Source of the DNA: Candidatus Sodaliphilus limicaballi
GTDB lineage: Bacteria > Bacteroidota > Bacteroidia > Bacteroidales > Muribaculaceae
Assembly (NCBI GenBank): GCA_018065815.1
Contig: JAGHSP010000069.1
Span: 1-48,591, forward strand
Length of the DNA: 48,591 nucleotides
Direction of reading: 5' to 3'
Shown: positions 9,511 to 19,016 of the stretch, piece after piece
Numbering within the stretch: position 1 is the stretch's first letter
Layout of the letters: each line of letters begins with the position of its first letter
Made by a program: the position numbers and the translations under genes
The notes under the pieces: generated by a model
Told to the model about the DNA's origin: nothing
Seen by the model: the letters and a program-made list of their open reading frames with translations, nothing else
Databases searched by the model: none

Positions 9511-9545
9511 AAACAAAAGACACCAAGCTTTGGGCTGGCGTCTTT
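9511..9545 (-). terminator. intrinsic terminator after secDF
   Basis: On the minus strand a 10-bp stem (AAAGACGCCA at 9545-9536 with TGGTGTCTTT at 9525-9516, one G-U pair) encloses a 10-base loop and runs into a T-rich tract (TTTTGTTTGTTTTG). It lies between the secDF stop and the dnaE promoter, so it separates the two transcripts. Confidence 0.7.
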
Positions 9546-9568
9546 CGTCTGTTTACCGTAATCCGGTA

Positions 9569-12500
9569 TTATTTCTTTGCTGTTTTTGCTGCAGCTCTTC
9601 TGGCAGAATCGAACATGATTGGAGTACCGATCATGATTGATGCGTAGGTACCGATGCAGATACCGAGGATGAGGGCTACTGCAAGACCTCTGATGGACTC
9701 ACCGCCCCAGATTGCGATGGCAACCATAGGAAGGAGGGTTGATACGGAGGTGTTGACCGTACGTGTAAGAGTCTGGTTGAGGGACCTGTTCACGGTAGTC
9801 TTGAAATCATCGTTCGGGTGCAGCTGGAGATTCTCACGGATACGGTCGAAGATAACCACGTTATCGTTGATGGCGTATCCGATGATGGTCAGGATGGCCG
9901 CAATGAAGGTCTGGTCAACGTCGAGGTTGAACGGGAGGATTCCGCTGAACAGTGAGAAGAATCCGATAACGATGATTGCTGTGTGTGCAAGAGAAACAAC
10001 ACCGCCGAGACCCCATGTCCAACCCTTGAACCTCCATGCTATGTAAGCAAAGATTATAAGGAGGGCGAGGAGTACGGATATGACGGCGGATCTCTTGATA
10101 TCGTTTGCGATGGATGCACCGACCTTGTCGGAAGAAATGATTCCGTAAGGATTCTCAAGCGTTGAGGTGAACTCCGCAAGAGTCATGTTGTTCTTGAAAA
10201 GTCCCTTGACGGCCTGATAGAGCATGCCTTCAATCTCAGTATCGACCTCTGAAGACTCAATGTCAACCTTGTAGGCTGTGGTGATCTTCATCTGCTGGTC
10301 GTTACCGAACTGCTTGACCTCTGCGGATGAACCCTTGATAGTGGGGTCTGCAGCGGCTGCGGCCTCGAATACGTCATTGACAGCAGCACGTACGGACTCG
10401 GCCGTGACGGGCTGGTCGAAGCGTACGACATAGGTACGGCCTCCGGTAAAGTCAACACCATAGGTGAATCCCTTGAAGCAGATGGAACCGATGGCGATGA
10501 GGATGAGGGCTCCGGATATGATGTATGAGTACTTGCGTCCTCCGATGAAGTTGATGTGTGTATTCTTGAGGAAGTTCCTGGTGAAATTGTTCTCGAACGT
10601 GATGTTCTTGCCTGCCTTCACGCGGTCTTCAAAGATGAGACGGGTGATGAAGATAGAGGTGAGGACAGAGGTGATGATACCGATTACGAGGGTCGTTGCG
10701 AATCCCTTGACAGGACCGGAACCGAACAGGAACAGTACAAGACCGGTGAGGAGAGTGGTTACCTGACCGTCGATGATTGCTGAATAGGCGTTGCTGTAAC
10801 CGTCGGCAATGGCCTTTCCAAGACCCTTGCCTGCCTTAAGCTCTTCCTTGATACGCTCGTAGATAATCACGTTGGCATCAACCGCCATACCCAGTGTAAG
10901 CACGAGACCCGCGATACCGGGCAGAGTGAGGACTGCTCCGAATGCCGCAAGAGTTCCGAACAGCAGCACTACGTTGGTAAGAAGCGCGAGATCGGCGGCA
11001 ATACCTGCTCCCTGATAGAAGAAGAGCATGTATATGAGAACCAGAACGAATGCGATGATGAAGGAAATGAGACCGCTGCGGATGGATTCAGCACCGAGTG
11101 AAGGTCCTACAACCTGCTCCTGGACGATTGTTGCGGGAGCGGGAAGCTTACCGGACTTGAGCACGTTGGTAAGGTCGGTAGCCTCCTCAACGTCGAAGTG
11201 ACCGGTGATTGATGAAGAACCTCCGGTGATTTCGCTGTTGACCGTAGGATATGAATAAACGGTACCGTCGAGAACGATTGCAATCTGCTTTCCGATGTTC
11301 TCTTTGGTGAGGCGTGCCCAAATGTTGGCGCCTTCTGCATTCATGGTCATTGATACTCCGGGTTCACCTCCGCGCCTGTTGTCATAGTCGACACGTGCAT
11401 CTGTGACTACGCTGCCGTCGAGGGGCGCCTTTCCGTCACGGGATGACGCCTTGATGGCGACGAGCTCGAAGATGTTGTCTGCAGCCATGAACTCTGAAGG
11501 CTTGACGGACCACATCGGACGGAACTCCGCAGGGAAAAGGTCAGCTATCTGGGGCTCATTCAGATACTTGTTGATCTGGGCGGTGTCGGCTGCAGCGGCA
11601 TAACCTATGCAGGCGGTACCCCTGCCCTGGCTGGGCTGAAGGAGTGCAAAGAGAGGGTTGGCGGCCTTGTATGCGTTGAAGTCGGCTTCGCTGGCATTGT
11701 CGCTGTTGGCTGCAATCTCTTCGGCAACGAGATCCTTCTCTCCTTCTTCTGCGACATTCTCTGCGGCAGGAGCCTCTGTTTCAACCTCCAGTGTCTCTGC
11801 GAGAACGCGGTTTGCTTCAACGAGGTAAGGATAAATCTCCTGGTTGTCGAATGTTGTCCAGAATTCGAGGGAAGCGGTTCCCTGGAGGAGTTTGCGGACA
11901 CGCTCAGGCTCCTTTACACCGGGAAGCTCGACGAGGATACGTCCTGTGTTTCCGAGTTTCTGGATAGAGGGCTGCGTTACACCGAAACGGTCAATACGGT
12001 TGCGGAGAACATTGAATGAGTTTGCAACTGCACTCTCGGCCTCTTCCTTGATGACGGCGGTAACCTGCTCATCAGTTGATTCGGGCTTGATGCGGTCGCG
12101 CATTTCATATGTTCCGAAAATCTGGGAAAGCCTCTGGCCACCTCCTACTTCCTTCCAGGCCTCTGCAAAGAGGGTGATGAAGTCTGACTGAGAGTTGACG
12201 CTGCGCTCTTTGGCAAGAGAGAGGGCCTTGAGGAACTCGGGAGACTGATTGCCTCCTGCAAGTGCCTTTACAAGGTCTTCCAGCTGCACCTGCAGCATTA
12301 CGTTCATACCTCCCTTGAGGTCAAGACCGAGGTTCATTTCCTTTGCCTGGACACTCTTGAATGTCTGTCCCAGGAATACCTTCTCGGATGAGATGGAATC
12401 CGTGTACCTGCGGCTCTCGTTCTTCTTGAGAGAATCAAGATAGAAGGCACGCTGATCAGCGGGGACAACGGCGAATGCGGGGGTCTGCTGGATCTGTTCC

Positions 12501-12628
12501 GCAAACTTTTCCGCTCTTTGTTCAGCTTTGTTCTGCTGTACTCTTGTCACAACTGTGAAAGACAGCTGCCAGATGCAGGCGAGGATAAGAAGAATAGCTA
12601 CAAATCTGATTGCTCCTTTGCTTTGCAT
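9569..12628 (-). CDS. secDF: protein translocase SecD-SecF fusion
   Basis: Inner-membrane accessory of the Sec translocon that uses the proton gradient to help pull preproteins across. The 1019 residues contain SecD then SecF in one chain, the usual Bacteroidota form. An N-terminal TM helix (about 8-28) and a long periplasmic P1 region with LGLDLKGGMNVMLQV are followed by SecD motif TLGMAVDANVIIYERIKEE, the second half (YGVDFTGGRTYVVRF) and SecF motif ILTIIGYAINDNVVIFDRIRE. An acidic, Ala/Glu-rich insert (about 285-325) lies within the periplasmic domain. A promoter box is found 39 bp upstream and a terminator downstream, so it looks monocistronic. Confidence 0.97.
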   Translation of the reverse strand: MQSKGAIRFVAILLILACIWQLSFTVVTRVQQNKAEQRAEKFAEQIQQTPAFAVVPADQRAFYLDSLKKNESRRYTDSISSEKVFLGQTFKSVQAKEMNLGLDLKGGMNVMLQVQLEDLVKALAGGNQSPEFLKALSLAKERSVNSQSDFITLFAEAWKEVGGGQRLSQIFGTYEMRDRIKPESTDEQVTAVIKEEAESAVANSFNVLRNRIDRFGVTQPSIQKLGNTGRILVELPGVKEPERVRKLLQGTASLEFWTTFDNQEIYPYLVEANRVLAETLEVETEAPAAENVAEEGEKDLVAEEIAANSDNASEADFNAYKAANPLFALLQPSQGRGTACIGYAAAADTAQINKYLNEPQIADLFPAEFRPMWSVKPSEFMAADNIFELVAIKASSRDGKAPLDGSVVTDARVDYDNRRGGEPGVSMTMNAEGANIWARLTKENIGKQIAIVLDGTVYSYPTVNSEITGGSSSITGHFDVEEATDLTNVLKSGKLPAPATIVQEQVVGPSLGAESIRSGLISFIIAFVLVLIYMLFFYQGAGIAADLALLTNVVLLFGTLAAFGAVLTLPGIAGLVLTLGMAVDANVIIYERIKEELKAGKGLGKAIADGYSNAYSAIIDGQVTTLLTGLVLFLFGSGPVKGFATTLVIGIITSVLTSIFITRLIFEDRVKAGKNITFENNFTRNFLKNTHINFIGGRKYSYIISGALILIAIGSICFKGFTYGVDFTGGRTYVVRFDQPVTAESVRAAVNDVFEAAAAADPTIKGSSAEVKQFGNDQQMKITTAYKVDIESSEVDTEIEGMLYQAVKGLFKNNMTLAEFTSTLENPYGIISSDKVGASIANDIKRSAVISVLLALLIIFAYIAWRFKGWTWGLGGVVSLAHTAIIVIGFFSLFSGILPFNLDVDQTFIAAILTIIGYAINDNVVIFDRIRENLQLHPNDDFKTTVNRSLNQTLTRTVNTSVSTLLPMVAIAIWGGESIRGLAVALILGICIGTYASIMIGTPIMFDSARRAAAKTAKK

Positions 12629-12666
12629 AAATATCGATATTAAAAATTACTTTCCAAAATAGTTCG

Positions 12667-12674
12667 CAAAGATA
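12667..12674 (-). promoter_or_regulatory. -7 promoter box (TATCTTTG) of secDF
   Basis: TATCTTTG on the minus strand matches TAnnTTTG and lies 38 bp before the secDF start codon, giving a leader of about 30 bases. No convincing -33 element was seen. Confidence 0.5.
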
Positions 12675-12683
12675 GCATTTTTC

Positions 12684-13757
12684 TTAAAAGAAAGAAATTT
12701 TACGCTCCATTTCAAGTAATTGTTCTTCCATACTGGTCAGAAGTTTATACTGTGCGCGGGTCCTGACAAGGTTGTGGTCCGGACTTTTGATTTTGTAGTA
12801 GGTGTCTCCGTCTATGTAGTCCATGAGGAAACGGAGCACCTGCTCGTAAGTGATGTAGATGCCGCTGAATGCCAGATATTCCAGTTCCGCGGGAGCAAGA
12901 AGCTCCTTCATTTCCTTGAGATAGCCCTTCATGTAGGCCTCGAACATGTCCATGCTCATCGAAACCTTGCCGAGGTCGGGGTCGTCTTCTGCTCCGGTGT
13001 TCGTATATGAACGCAGGGCGTCTCCGGTGTCGTTGAGAAGGGTGGAACTCATCATCGTGTCCAGGTCAATGGCGCACAGAAGCCTGCCGGATCCGGAATC
13101 GAAGAGGAAATTGCTTATCTTGGTGTCTCCGTGGGTAACCCTGACAGGGATGGTTCCGTCTTCGTAGAGTTTCCAGAAGGAAAGCATCTTCTCCCTTCTT
13201 GACTCAATCCAGGAAATCTCATTTCCCAGGTCCCTGACACGCCCGGCAGCGTTGCGCTCCAGGCTTGCATCCCACTGCTTGAAACGCCAGCGTATGTTGT
13301 GGAAGCCCTTGATGATTTCCGTCAGGGAGCCGTCAAAATCGGCCACCTGTCTGTGGAAGGTGCCCAATCCGAGTCCTCCCTGATACGCCCTGTCCGGGCT
13401 GTCGGCCCTGTCGAAGCTCATGGAGTCCTTGATAAAAAGGCACATAGCCCAGAAGTTGCCGTCCGAATCCTTATAGTACAGCTTCCCGTCTTTCGTGGGG
13501 ATTACGGTGAGAGTCTCGCGAAGAGGGTCGGACACTTTTGCCCTGATGTGCCGGCTTACCCTGTTGATGTTGTCCATCATTGCCGGGACATCCGGGAAAA
13601 CGATATGATTCTTGCGCTGGAGGATGTAGTCAGGCGTAGTCCTGTCTTTGAGAAATACTGTGTAGGTGTCGTTGATGAAACCTTCTCCGAGGGGTTTGAT
13701 AACGGCGGCTTCGCCTTCTGTGGCAAAGAACGCGGCAATGGAAAGAATGTCGGTCAT
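12684..13757 (-). CDS. aminoglycoside-phosphotransferase-fold sugar kinase, NahK-like
   Basis: 357-residue small-molecule kinase of the APH fold. The catalytic loop is THGDTKISN (H209, D211), and the metal-binding segment is AIDLDTMMSSTLLNDTGDALR (D231, D233). This arrangement (H-x-DTK-x-x-N, then IDLDTxMxxxxxxDxGDxxR) resembles N-acetylhexosamine 1-kinases more than antibiotic-resistance kinases. It is the last gene of a three-gene unit behind serine palmitoyltransferase and a dehydrogenase, with its start overlapping the previous stop (TAATG). The substrate is inferred, and a lipid or amino-alcohol substrate cannot be excluded. Confidence 0.65.
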   Translation of the reverse strand: MTDILSIAAFFATEGEAAVIKPLGEGFINDTYTVFLKDRTTPDYILQRKNHIVFPDVPAMMDNINRVSRHIRAKVSDPLRETLTVIPTKDGKLYYKDSDGNFWAMCLFIKDSMSFDRADSPDRAYQGGLGLGTFHRQVADFDGSLTEIIKGFHNIRWRFKQWDASLERNAAGRVRDLGNEISWIESRREKMLSFWKLYEDGTIPVRVTHGDTKISNFLFDSGSGRLLCAIDLDTMMSSTLLNDTGDALRSYTNTGAEDDPDLGKVSMSMDMFEAYMKGYLKEMKELLAPAELEYLAFSGIYITYEQVLRFLMDYIDGDTYYKIKSPDHNLVRTRAQYKLLTSMEEQLLEMERKISFF

Positions 13758-14551
13758 TAGAGTTTGTAGTAGCCTGAAAGGAGACGGGAGAACCAGCGGG
13801 CCGGAAGTATCCTTTTCAGAATGGTTGATGAGTATTGTTCGAACGTCGATATGACGTATGAGTAACGGGGATGACGGCAGGTGACTATCCTGCTTATCCT
13901 GGAGGCCAGGAATTCCGGTTTGAGACCGTTCGTCTCATCGTGCTCTATGCTCCTGAGGGATTCTGCGTAGGAAGGGTAGGCTTCGAAAGCCTCCTGCCGG
14001 TCCACACTTTTGCGCATTGCGGTGAAGTTGGTGGAAAAATCTCCCGGTTCTATCACCACCACGTCAATCCCGGAGGCCTTCAATTCCATTCGGAGAGCCT
14101 CGCAGTAGCCTTCTATGGCGAATTTGGAGGCGGAGTACAGTCCCTGGAAAGGAAGTCCCATGAGGCCTCCTATTGAACTGAAGCAGATAATCCTTCCCGC
14201 CTTCTGCCTGCGCATCACGGGGATGACGAAGTGAAGGAACCTGACCATCCCCATCCAGTTCACGTCCATCTGACGGGCCGCGTCTTCCAGTGAACAGAAC
14301 TCCAGAGGTCCGCCTATCCCCATTCCGGCGTTGTTGATGAACACGTCTATCCGTCCTTCCTTCTCAAGTACGGCATCCACTGCCGACCTGCAGTCTTCTT
14401 CGTTGCAGGCGTCAGCCCTGATGTAGGTGACTCCGGGCAGAGGGTCCGTGTCGCGCCTGTGGGTACCGTAAACCTTGTGCCCGTCGGCGGAAAGCCTGCA
14501 GGCCATCGCTTTCCCGAATCCGGAAGTGATGCCGGTGATGAGGATAACCAT
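13757..14551 (-). CDS. short-chain dehydrogenase/reductase
   Basis: 264-residue Rossmann-fold oxidoreductase of the classical SDR family. The cofactor motif is TGITSGFG (residues 6-13), NNAG is present at about 72-75, and the catalytic pair is Y139 and K143 in YSASKFAIEG, with FSS upstream supplying the serine. It lies 3 bp after the serine palmitoyltransferase gene. By position it is a candidate 3-ketosphinganine reductase, but the sequence only supports a generic SDR. Confidence 0.85.
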   Translation of the reverse strand: MVILITGITSGFGKAMACRLSADGHKVYGTHRRDTDPLPGVTYIRADACNEEDCRSAVDAVLEKEGRIDVFINNAGMGIGGPLEFCSLEDAARQMDVNWMGMVRFLHFVIPVMRRQKAGRIICFSSIGGLMGLPFQGLYSASKFAIEGYCEALRMELKASGIDVVVIEPGDFSTNFTAMRKSVDRQEAFEAYPSYAESLRSIEHDETNGLKPEFLASRISRIVTCRHPRYSYVISTFEQYSSTILKRILPARWFSRLLSGYYKL

Positions 14552-14554
14552 AAC

Positions 14555-15748
14555 TTATTCTATTATGCCGAACTCCTTGAAGAGGACGGAGAGTTTCTCC
14601 ACAGCCTCGTCCACATGTTCGTGGGTGTGGGTGGCCATCAGCGCGAAGCGTATCATCGCATCGTTCTCGGGAACGGCCGGAGCCACTACGGGAGTGACGA
14701 ATATTCCGACTTCCATAGCCTTGGTGACTATGGCCATGGCCTTGGTGGAGTCGCGTACGAACAAGGGGATGATGGGGGACTGGGTGCGTCCGATGTCGAA
14801 TCCCCTGTCTCTGAAGGACTTCTGGGCGTAGCGGGTGACATCCCACAGATGCTCTATCCTTTCAGGCTCTTCCGTAAGGACGTCGAGAGCCCTGGACACG
14901 GTGGCCACGTTCGCAGGAGGCATTGATGCGCTGAACATGAGCGAACGGGCGGAATTCTGGATGAAGTTGATGAGGGTGTGGTTGCCGGCGACGAATCCTC
15001 CGATTGAACCGAAGCTCTTGGAGAAAGTTACCATTATGAGGTCAACCTTGTCGGTGAGGCCGAAATGGTCTGCGGTCCCTCGTCCGTCCCTGCCCACAAC
15101 TCCGAGTCCGTGGGCGTCGTCCACCATGATTTCCGCATTGTACTTCTCACAAAGTTCACAGATCTTCGGCAGATTGGCCAGATCTCCCTCCATTGAATAT
15201 ACTCCGTCAACCACGATAAGTTTCGGGGCGTCCGGAGGTACCAGGCTCATCTTGTGCTCCAGCACTTCCATATCGTTGTGGGGGAATTTGAGAACCTTGC
15301 TGAAGCTTAGACGGCTTCCGTCTATTATGCAGGCGTGGTCAAGGGAATCGAGGAAAATGTATCCGTCACGTCCTCCCAGACAGGAAACGACGCCTAGATT
15401 AACCTGAAAGCCTGTGCTGAAAGTCACAGCCTCCTCCTTTCCTACAAATTTTGCGAGTTTCTCCTCGAGGGCCAGGTGGATGTCGAGAGTCCCGTTGAGA
15501 AAACGGCTTCCGGAGCAGCTTGTACCGTATTTCTTTATTGCGGAGATGGCGGCATCCTTAAGCCTTGGGTCATCGGACAGACCGAGGTATGAGTTTGAAC
15601 CGAACATAAGGGCTTTCTGTCCGCTTGCCATTGTGACAACAGGATCCTGCCCGGATGAAATGGGACGGTAATAGGGATATATCCCCTTGTCCTTCAAGTC
15701 CTGCGGGGCCGTGAATCTGGCACAGGACTCATCGAGAATCTTAGTCAT
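14555..15748 (-). CDS. spt: serine palmitoyltransferase-type alpha-oxoamine synthase
   Basis: PLP enzyme (397 residues) of the KBL/ALAS/BioF/SPT family, probably condensing serine with an acyl-CoA as the first step of sphingolipid synthesis, a trait of Bacteroidales. PLP lysine K244 is in TFSKSFGSIGG. Other family marks are NSYLGL, GTSCSGSRFLNGT and DDAHGLGVVG. Length and the N-terminal SNSYLGLSDDPRL region fit bacterial SPT. BioF or glycine C-acetyltransferase (Kbl) would look similar. The SPT call rests on overall resemblance and the lineage. It heads an operon with the SDR and kinase and has its own promoter box. Confidence 0.8.
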   Translation of the reverse strand: MTKILDESCARFTAPQDLKDKGIYPYYRPISSGQDPVVTMASGQKALMFGSNSYLGLSDDPRLKDAAISAIKKYGTSCSGSRFLNGTLDIHLALEEKLAKFVGKEEAVTFSTGFQVNLGVVSCLGGRDGYIFLDSLDHACIIDGSRLSFSKVLKFPHNDMEVLEHKMSLVPPDAPKLIVVDGVYSMEGDLANLPKICELCEKYNAEIMVDDAHGLGVVGRDGRGTADHFGLTDKVDLIMVTFSKSFGSIGGFVAGNHTLINFIQNSARSLMFSASMPPANVATVSRALDVLTEEPERIEHLWDVTRYAQKSFRDRGFDIGRTQSPIIPLFVRDSTKAMAIVTKAMEVGIFVTPVVAPAVPENDAMIRFALMATHTHEHVDEAVEKLSVLFKEFGIIE

Positions 15749-15779
15749 TTCTCAAAGGTTTTAGTTCTAATCGTGGGGA

Positions 15780-15787
15780 CAAATATA
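15780..15787 (-). promoter_or_regulatory. -7 promoter box (TATATTTG) of the spt operon
   Basis: TATATTTG on the minus strand, 31 bp before the spt start codon, in the divergent gap between spt and the BASS transporter gene. No matching box was seen for the plus-strand gene. Confidence 0.5.
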
Positions 15788-15832
15788 GATATTTTCTAAA
15801 AAATGCGTACATTGCAACGAAATTGTACTGAA

Positions 15833-16777
15833 ATGAAACCTGAAGTAATCAACGCCATCGATGCGATTAACGTCACCCTCAATGCCGGGGGAATGAATGC
15901 AATCAACATTGTTCTGGCATTTGTGATGTATGGAGTAGCGCTGGGAATCAGACCCGGAACCTTCGTCAAGGTGTTCACACAGCCCAAGTCAGTAATTCTT
16001 GGAGTGGTCTGCCAGCTGGTACTGCTGCCTCTTTTCACCTTCTGCCTTGCTCTGGCATTCGGTGATTCCATATCATGGACCATGGCAATGGGAATGATAC
16101 TCGTAGCTTCCTGCCCGGGCGGAAACATTTCAAACTTCATGTCCAACCTCTCCAAGGCAAATGTTGAACTGTCCGTCAGCCTTACGGCAATAAGCACTGC
16201 CCTGGCTGTGTTCATGACCCCGTTCAATTTCTGGCTGTACGGTAATCTTTACCTTCATTTCACGGATGTGACCGAAGAGGTGCCGACACTTGTCATCCCT
16301 CTGTGGGACGTCTTCAAGACTATCTTCATTCTTCTGGGTGTGCCTCTGGGACTTGGAATACTCACTTCCCGTCTGCTGCCCAAGTTCGCAATAAAGATGA
16401 AGAAGCCTTTCCAGTGGTTCAGCATCGTGTTCTTCGTAGCAATGGTAGTGCTGTCGTTCATTGGCAACATCGATGCATTCCTCAAATGCATCAAGTACAT
16501 ATTCCTGGTTGTACTCATTCACAATGCGGTATGCCTCTGCGTGGGATTCTTCACCGGAACGATTTTCAAGGTTTCCAGAAAAGACCGCAGGACGCTCACC
16601 ATCGAAACGGGAATCCAGAATTCCGGACTGGGACTGGTGCTTCTTCTGGGAACATCCCTCTTCGCCAATTTCCCGCCTCATGGAGGCATGCTCGTGATTA
16701 CTGCCTGGTGGGGAATCTGGCATATCATCAGCGGCTTCACCGTATCTTATCTATTTAACAGGAGCAAAAAATCTTGA
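15833..16777 (+). CDS. bile acid:sodium symporter (BASS) family transporter
   Basis: Integral membrane transporter with about nine hydrophobic helices, 314 residues from the chosen ATG. Family marks are VASCPGGNISNFMSNLSKANVELSVSLTAIST (the conserved PGG/N and E region of the sodium-binding core) and the second-half motif TIETGIQNSGLGLVL. I prefer the ATG at 15833 (MKPEVINAI). An in-frame ATG at 15803 adds ten polar residues and falls very near the divergent spt promoter. It is the first gene of an overlapping three-gene operon. The natural substrate may be an organic acid rather than a bile acid. Confidence 0.88.
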   Translation: MKPEVINAIDAINVTLNAGGMNAINIVLAFVMYGVALGIRPGTFVKVFTQPKSVILGVVCQLVLLPLFTFCLALAFGDSISWTMAMGMILVASCPGGNISNFMSNLSKANVELSVSLTAISTALAVFMTPFNFWLYGNLYLHFTDVTEEVPTLVIPLWDVFKTIFILLGVPLGLGILTSRLLPKFAIKMKKPFQWFSIVFFVAMVVLSFIGNIDAFLKCIKYIFLVVLIHNAVCLCVGFFTGTIFKVSRKDRRTLTIETGIQNSGLGLVLLLGTSLFANFPPHGGMLVITAWWGIWHIISGFTVSYLFNRSKKS

Positions 16778-17658
16778 AAGAGAAAATCTGGCAGAAGGAT
16801 GTGTGCTATACCATCCTCCGCGCGTACACCAATGCGTGCGCGCGCACTTGTTTCAGAAAGATGAAGTTCAACGGCCTGGAAAAGATTCCTGCGGAGGGGG
16901 CTCTCATCTTTGCATCCAACCATTGCTGCACGATGATGGACCCTATGGTTCTCTGCTGCAAGAGTGTGGATCCCCTGAGTTTCGGCGCCCGCGCGGACAT
17001 TTTCCGCAAGCCTCTGGTGGCCAAAATTCTGAGATTTATAAAGATGGTGCCTCTTGCACGTCCTCATGACGGCAGGGAGGCCGTTCTTGGCAACAATGCC
17101 GTCTTTGATGAAGTCGTGGATGTCATAGAGCACGGGGTTCCCTTCTGCCTTTATCCGGAGGGGACGCATTTCCCGGGATATGAACTGCACAGGCTTAAGA
17201 CGGGAGCGTCAAGAATAGCCCTTCTGGCAGCTGAGAATTATCCGAAACCCGTGTATATCATCCCTACAGGCCTGATATATTCCGACTTTTATGATTTCAT
17301 GGCAGATGTTACCATCAATATAGGAGACCCGATAGAGGTGCACAAAGGAGACACCCCTCCGGAGGTCACCGCAAAACTTACAGAGAGGATGACGCCTCTC
17401 ATCTATGAACCGGAAAGAAAGCCCGTTACAGGAAAGTGGTGGAAGAGGATACTTGCTCTGCTTTCTCTCCCTCTTTTTGCACTGTGCGCGGCGGCAAGCA
17501 GTCCTATTCTCATTCTGACAGCCATTCTTTCCAGAAATCTCGAGGACAGGGCCTGGATAAACACGGTAAGATTCGGCTGCCGTTACCTGTTCTTTGTACT
17601 GTGGCCTTTCCACTGCGGGTTCTTCCTTCTTCTGAACTTTTATAAGAAATTGAAATGA
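16774..17658 (+). CDS. 1-acyl-glycerol-phosphate acyltransferase (PlsC-type)
   Basis: Membrane-associated acyltransferase, 294 residues. The catalytic block is ASNHCCTMMDPM with H50 and D56 (HX5D spacing). The glycerophosphate-binding block is YPEGTHFPG at 127-135, followed by KTGASRIALLA. C-terminal hydrophobic helices follow. The start is a TTG at 16774 that overlaps the previous stop as TTGA. The first in-frame ATG (16861) would remove a conserved-looking N-terminal segment close to the active site. It is coupled at both ends (4-bp overlap with the next gene). Confidence 0.85.
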   Translation: MKEKIWQKDVCYTILRAYTNACARTCFRKMKFNGLEKIPAEGALIFASNHCCTMMDPMVLCCKSVDPLSFGARADIFRKPLVAKILRFIKMVPLARPHDGREAVLGNNAVFDEVVDVIEHGVPFCLYPEGTHFPGYELHRLKTGASRIALLAAENYPKPVYIIPTGLIYSDFYDFMADVTINIGDPIEVHKGDTPPEVTAKLTERMTPLIYEPERKPVTGKWWKRILALLSLPLFALCAAASSPILILTAILSRNLEDRAWINTVRFGCRYLFFVLWPFHCGFFLLLNFYKKLK

Positions 17659-19016
17659 AAAAAATTATTGCTGTTGCCATTATGGCGGCGACAGTCCTGA
17701 ATGCCTTTGCAGGCAACAAGACAGATGAAAACGGACAGATTATCAAGACAGGATATAACATCGGACCGCTCCCGGCTCTCGCATACGATGCGGACAAGGG
17801 TTTCCAGATAGGAGCCGTGCTTCAGCTGTTCAATTATGGAGACGGCCACAATTATCCGAACTACGATTCCAAGGTATATCTCGAGGCTTCTTATTTCACA
17901 AAGGGGAGCCAGTTGTATCAGATCAGGTATGACAACAAGGAACTCATTCCGGGAATACGCTGGTGCTCGGCATTCAGGGCCAATATAGACAAAGCCTATG
18001 ATTTCTACGGGTTCAACGGTTATCAGTCATATTACGATTATGGAAGAGTGGCTTCAGGCAAGGCCGGAGATGCCTTCCTCTTCACTCCTTTCTACAGGAT
18101 GCGCAAGAACGAATTCCTCTTCAAGACCGAATTCCTCGGGGAAATCACTGAGGGTTTAAGGTGGGAGGCAGGAATATTTGCAAATTATATAAAGACGGGA
18201 AGCATAGACAAAGGGAACATAAACAAGGGCAAGTCCGAAAAACAGGAATTTCCCGAGGAATGCCCCACACTCTATGACATTTACAAAGCTTCCGGAGTAC
18301 TCAGTGAGGAAGAGGCGGACGGTGGATTCTCAAGCGGAATCCGTGCCGGACTGGTGTATGATACCAGAGACAAGGAAGGTGCTCCTTCAAGAGGAATATG
18401 GGCGGAGGGGCACATTACAGCGGCTCCGAAGTTCATATCCAAAATACCCTACTACCGTTATTCCCTTACATGGAGGCATTATGTGCCCATTGTGAAACAA
18501 GATGTCCTTACTCTGGCATATCGTCTGAACTATGAAGGAACTTTCGGCAGTTCAGCTCCGTTCTATGCCCTTCCTTATATGACGCAGATGGGGGAAAAGC
18601 CCGATCTTGAGGGAATGGGAGGATTCCATACGGTCAGAGGAATCATGAGGACCAGAGCCTATGGCCTTGATATGGCGACATATAACGCTGAATTGAGATG
18701 GCGCTTTGTTAAGTTCAATATCGGCAAACAGAACATAGCCCTGGCTTTCAACTTCTTCAGTGACGGAACCATGGTCACCCGTGGCAGGGATATCAGCGCG
18801 TTGAAGGAGTCCGTGCTTTATCCTGCGAAACTCAAGGGACAGACAAAGGATACGCCGCACATCACGTTCGGAACAGGTTTCAGGTTCATCATGAATGAGA
18901 ACTTCATTGTTGCGGCGGAATACGGAATGCCAATCACACACCTGATGAAGAACAGTCCTCTTTACAATCAGGACGGTACAGGTGCCTTCTACGTGAACGT
19001 AGGTTATCTGTTCTAG
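17655..19016 (+). CDS. Omp85-superfamily (BamA/TamA-type) outer-membrane barrel
   Basis: 453-residue exported protein with signal peptide (1-19). The C-terminal half carries the Omp85 signatures: VYDTRDKEGAPSRGIWAEG (about 234-252), and FHTVRGIMRTRAYG (about 322-335), the VRG loop-6 motif, ending in a beta strand with terminal Phe (YVNVGYLF). No POTRA domains are present, unlike BamA, so it is a barrel-only member. It forms an operon with the transporter and the acyltransferase and converges on the GT4 gene with a 4-bp overlap. Its role may be lipid or protein export, but nothing in the sequence decides this. Confidence 0.8.
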   Translation: MKKIIAVAIMAATVLNAFAGNKTDENGQIIKTGYNIGPLPALAYDADKGFQIGAVLQLFNYGDGHNYPNYDSKVYLEASYFTKGSQLYQIRYDNKELIPGIRWCSAFRANIDKAYDFYGFNGYQSYYDYGRVASGKAGDAFLFTPFYRMRKNEFLFKTEFLGEITEGLRWEAGIFANYIKTGSIDKGNINKGKSEKQEFPEECPTLYDIYKASGVLSEEEADGGFSSGIRAGLVYDTRDKEGAPSRGIWAEGHITAAPKFISKIPYYRYSLTWRHYVPIVKQDVLTLAYRLNYEGTFGSSAPFYALPYMTQMGEKPDLEGMGGFHTVRGIMRTRAYGLDMATYNAELRWRFVKFNIGKQNIALAFNFFSDGTMVTRGRDISALKESVLYPAKLKGQTKDTPHITFGTGFRFIMNENFIVAAEYGMPITHLMKNSPLYNQDGTGAFYVNVGYLF

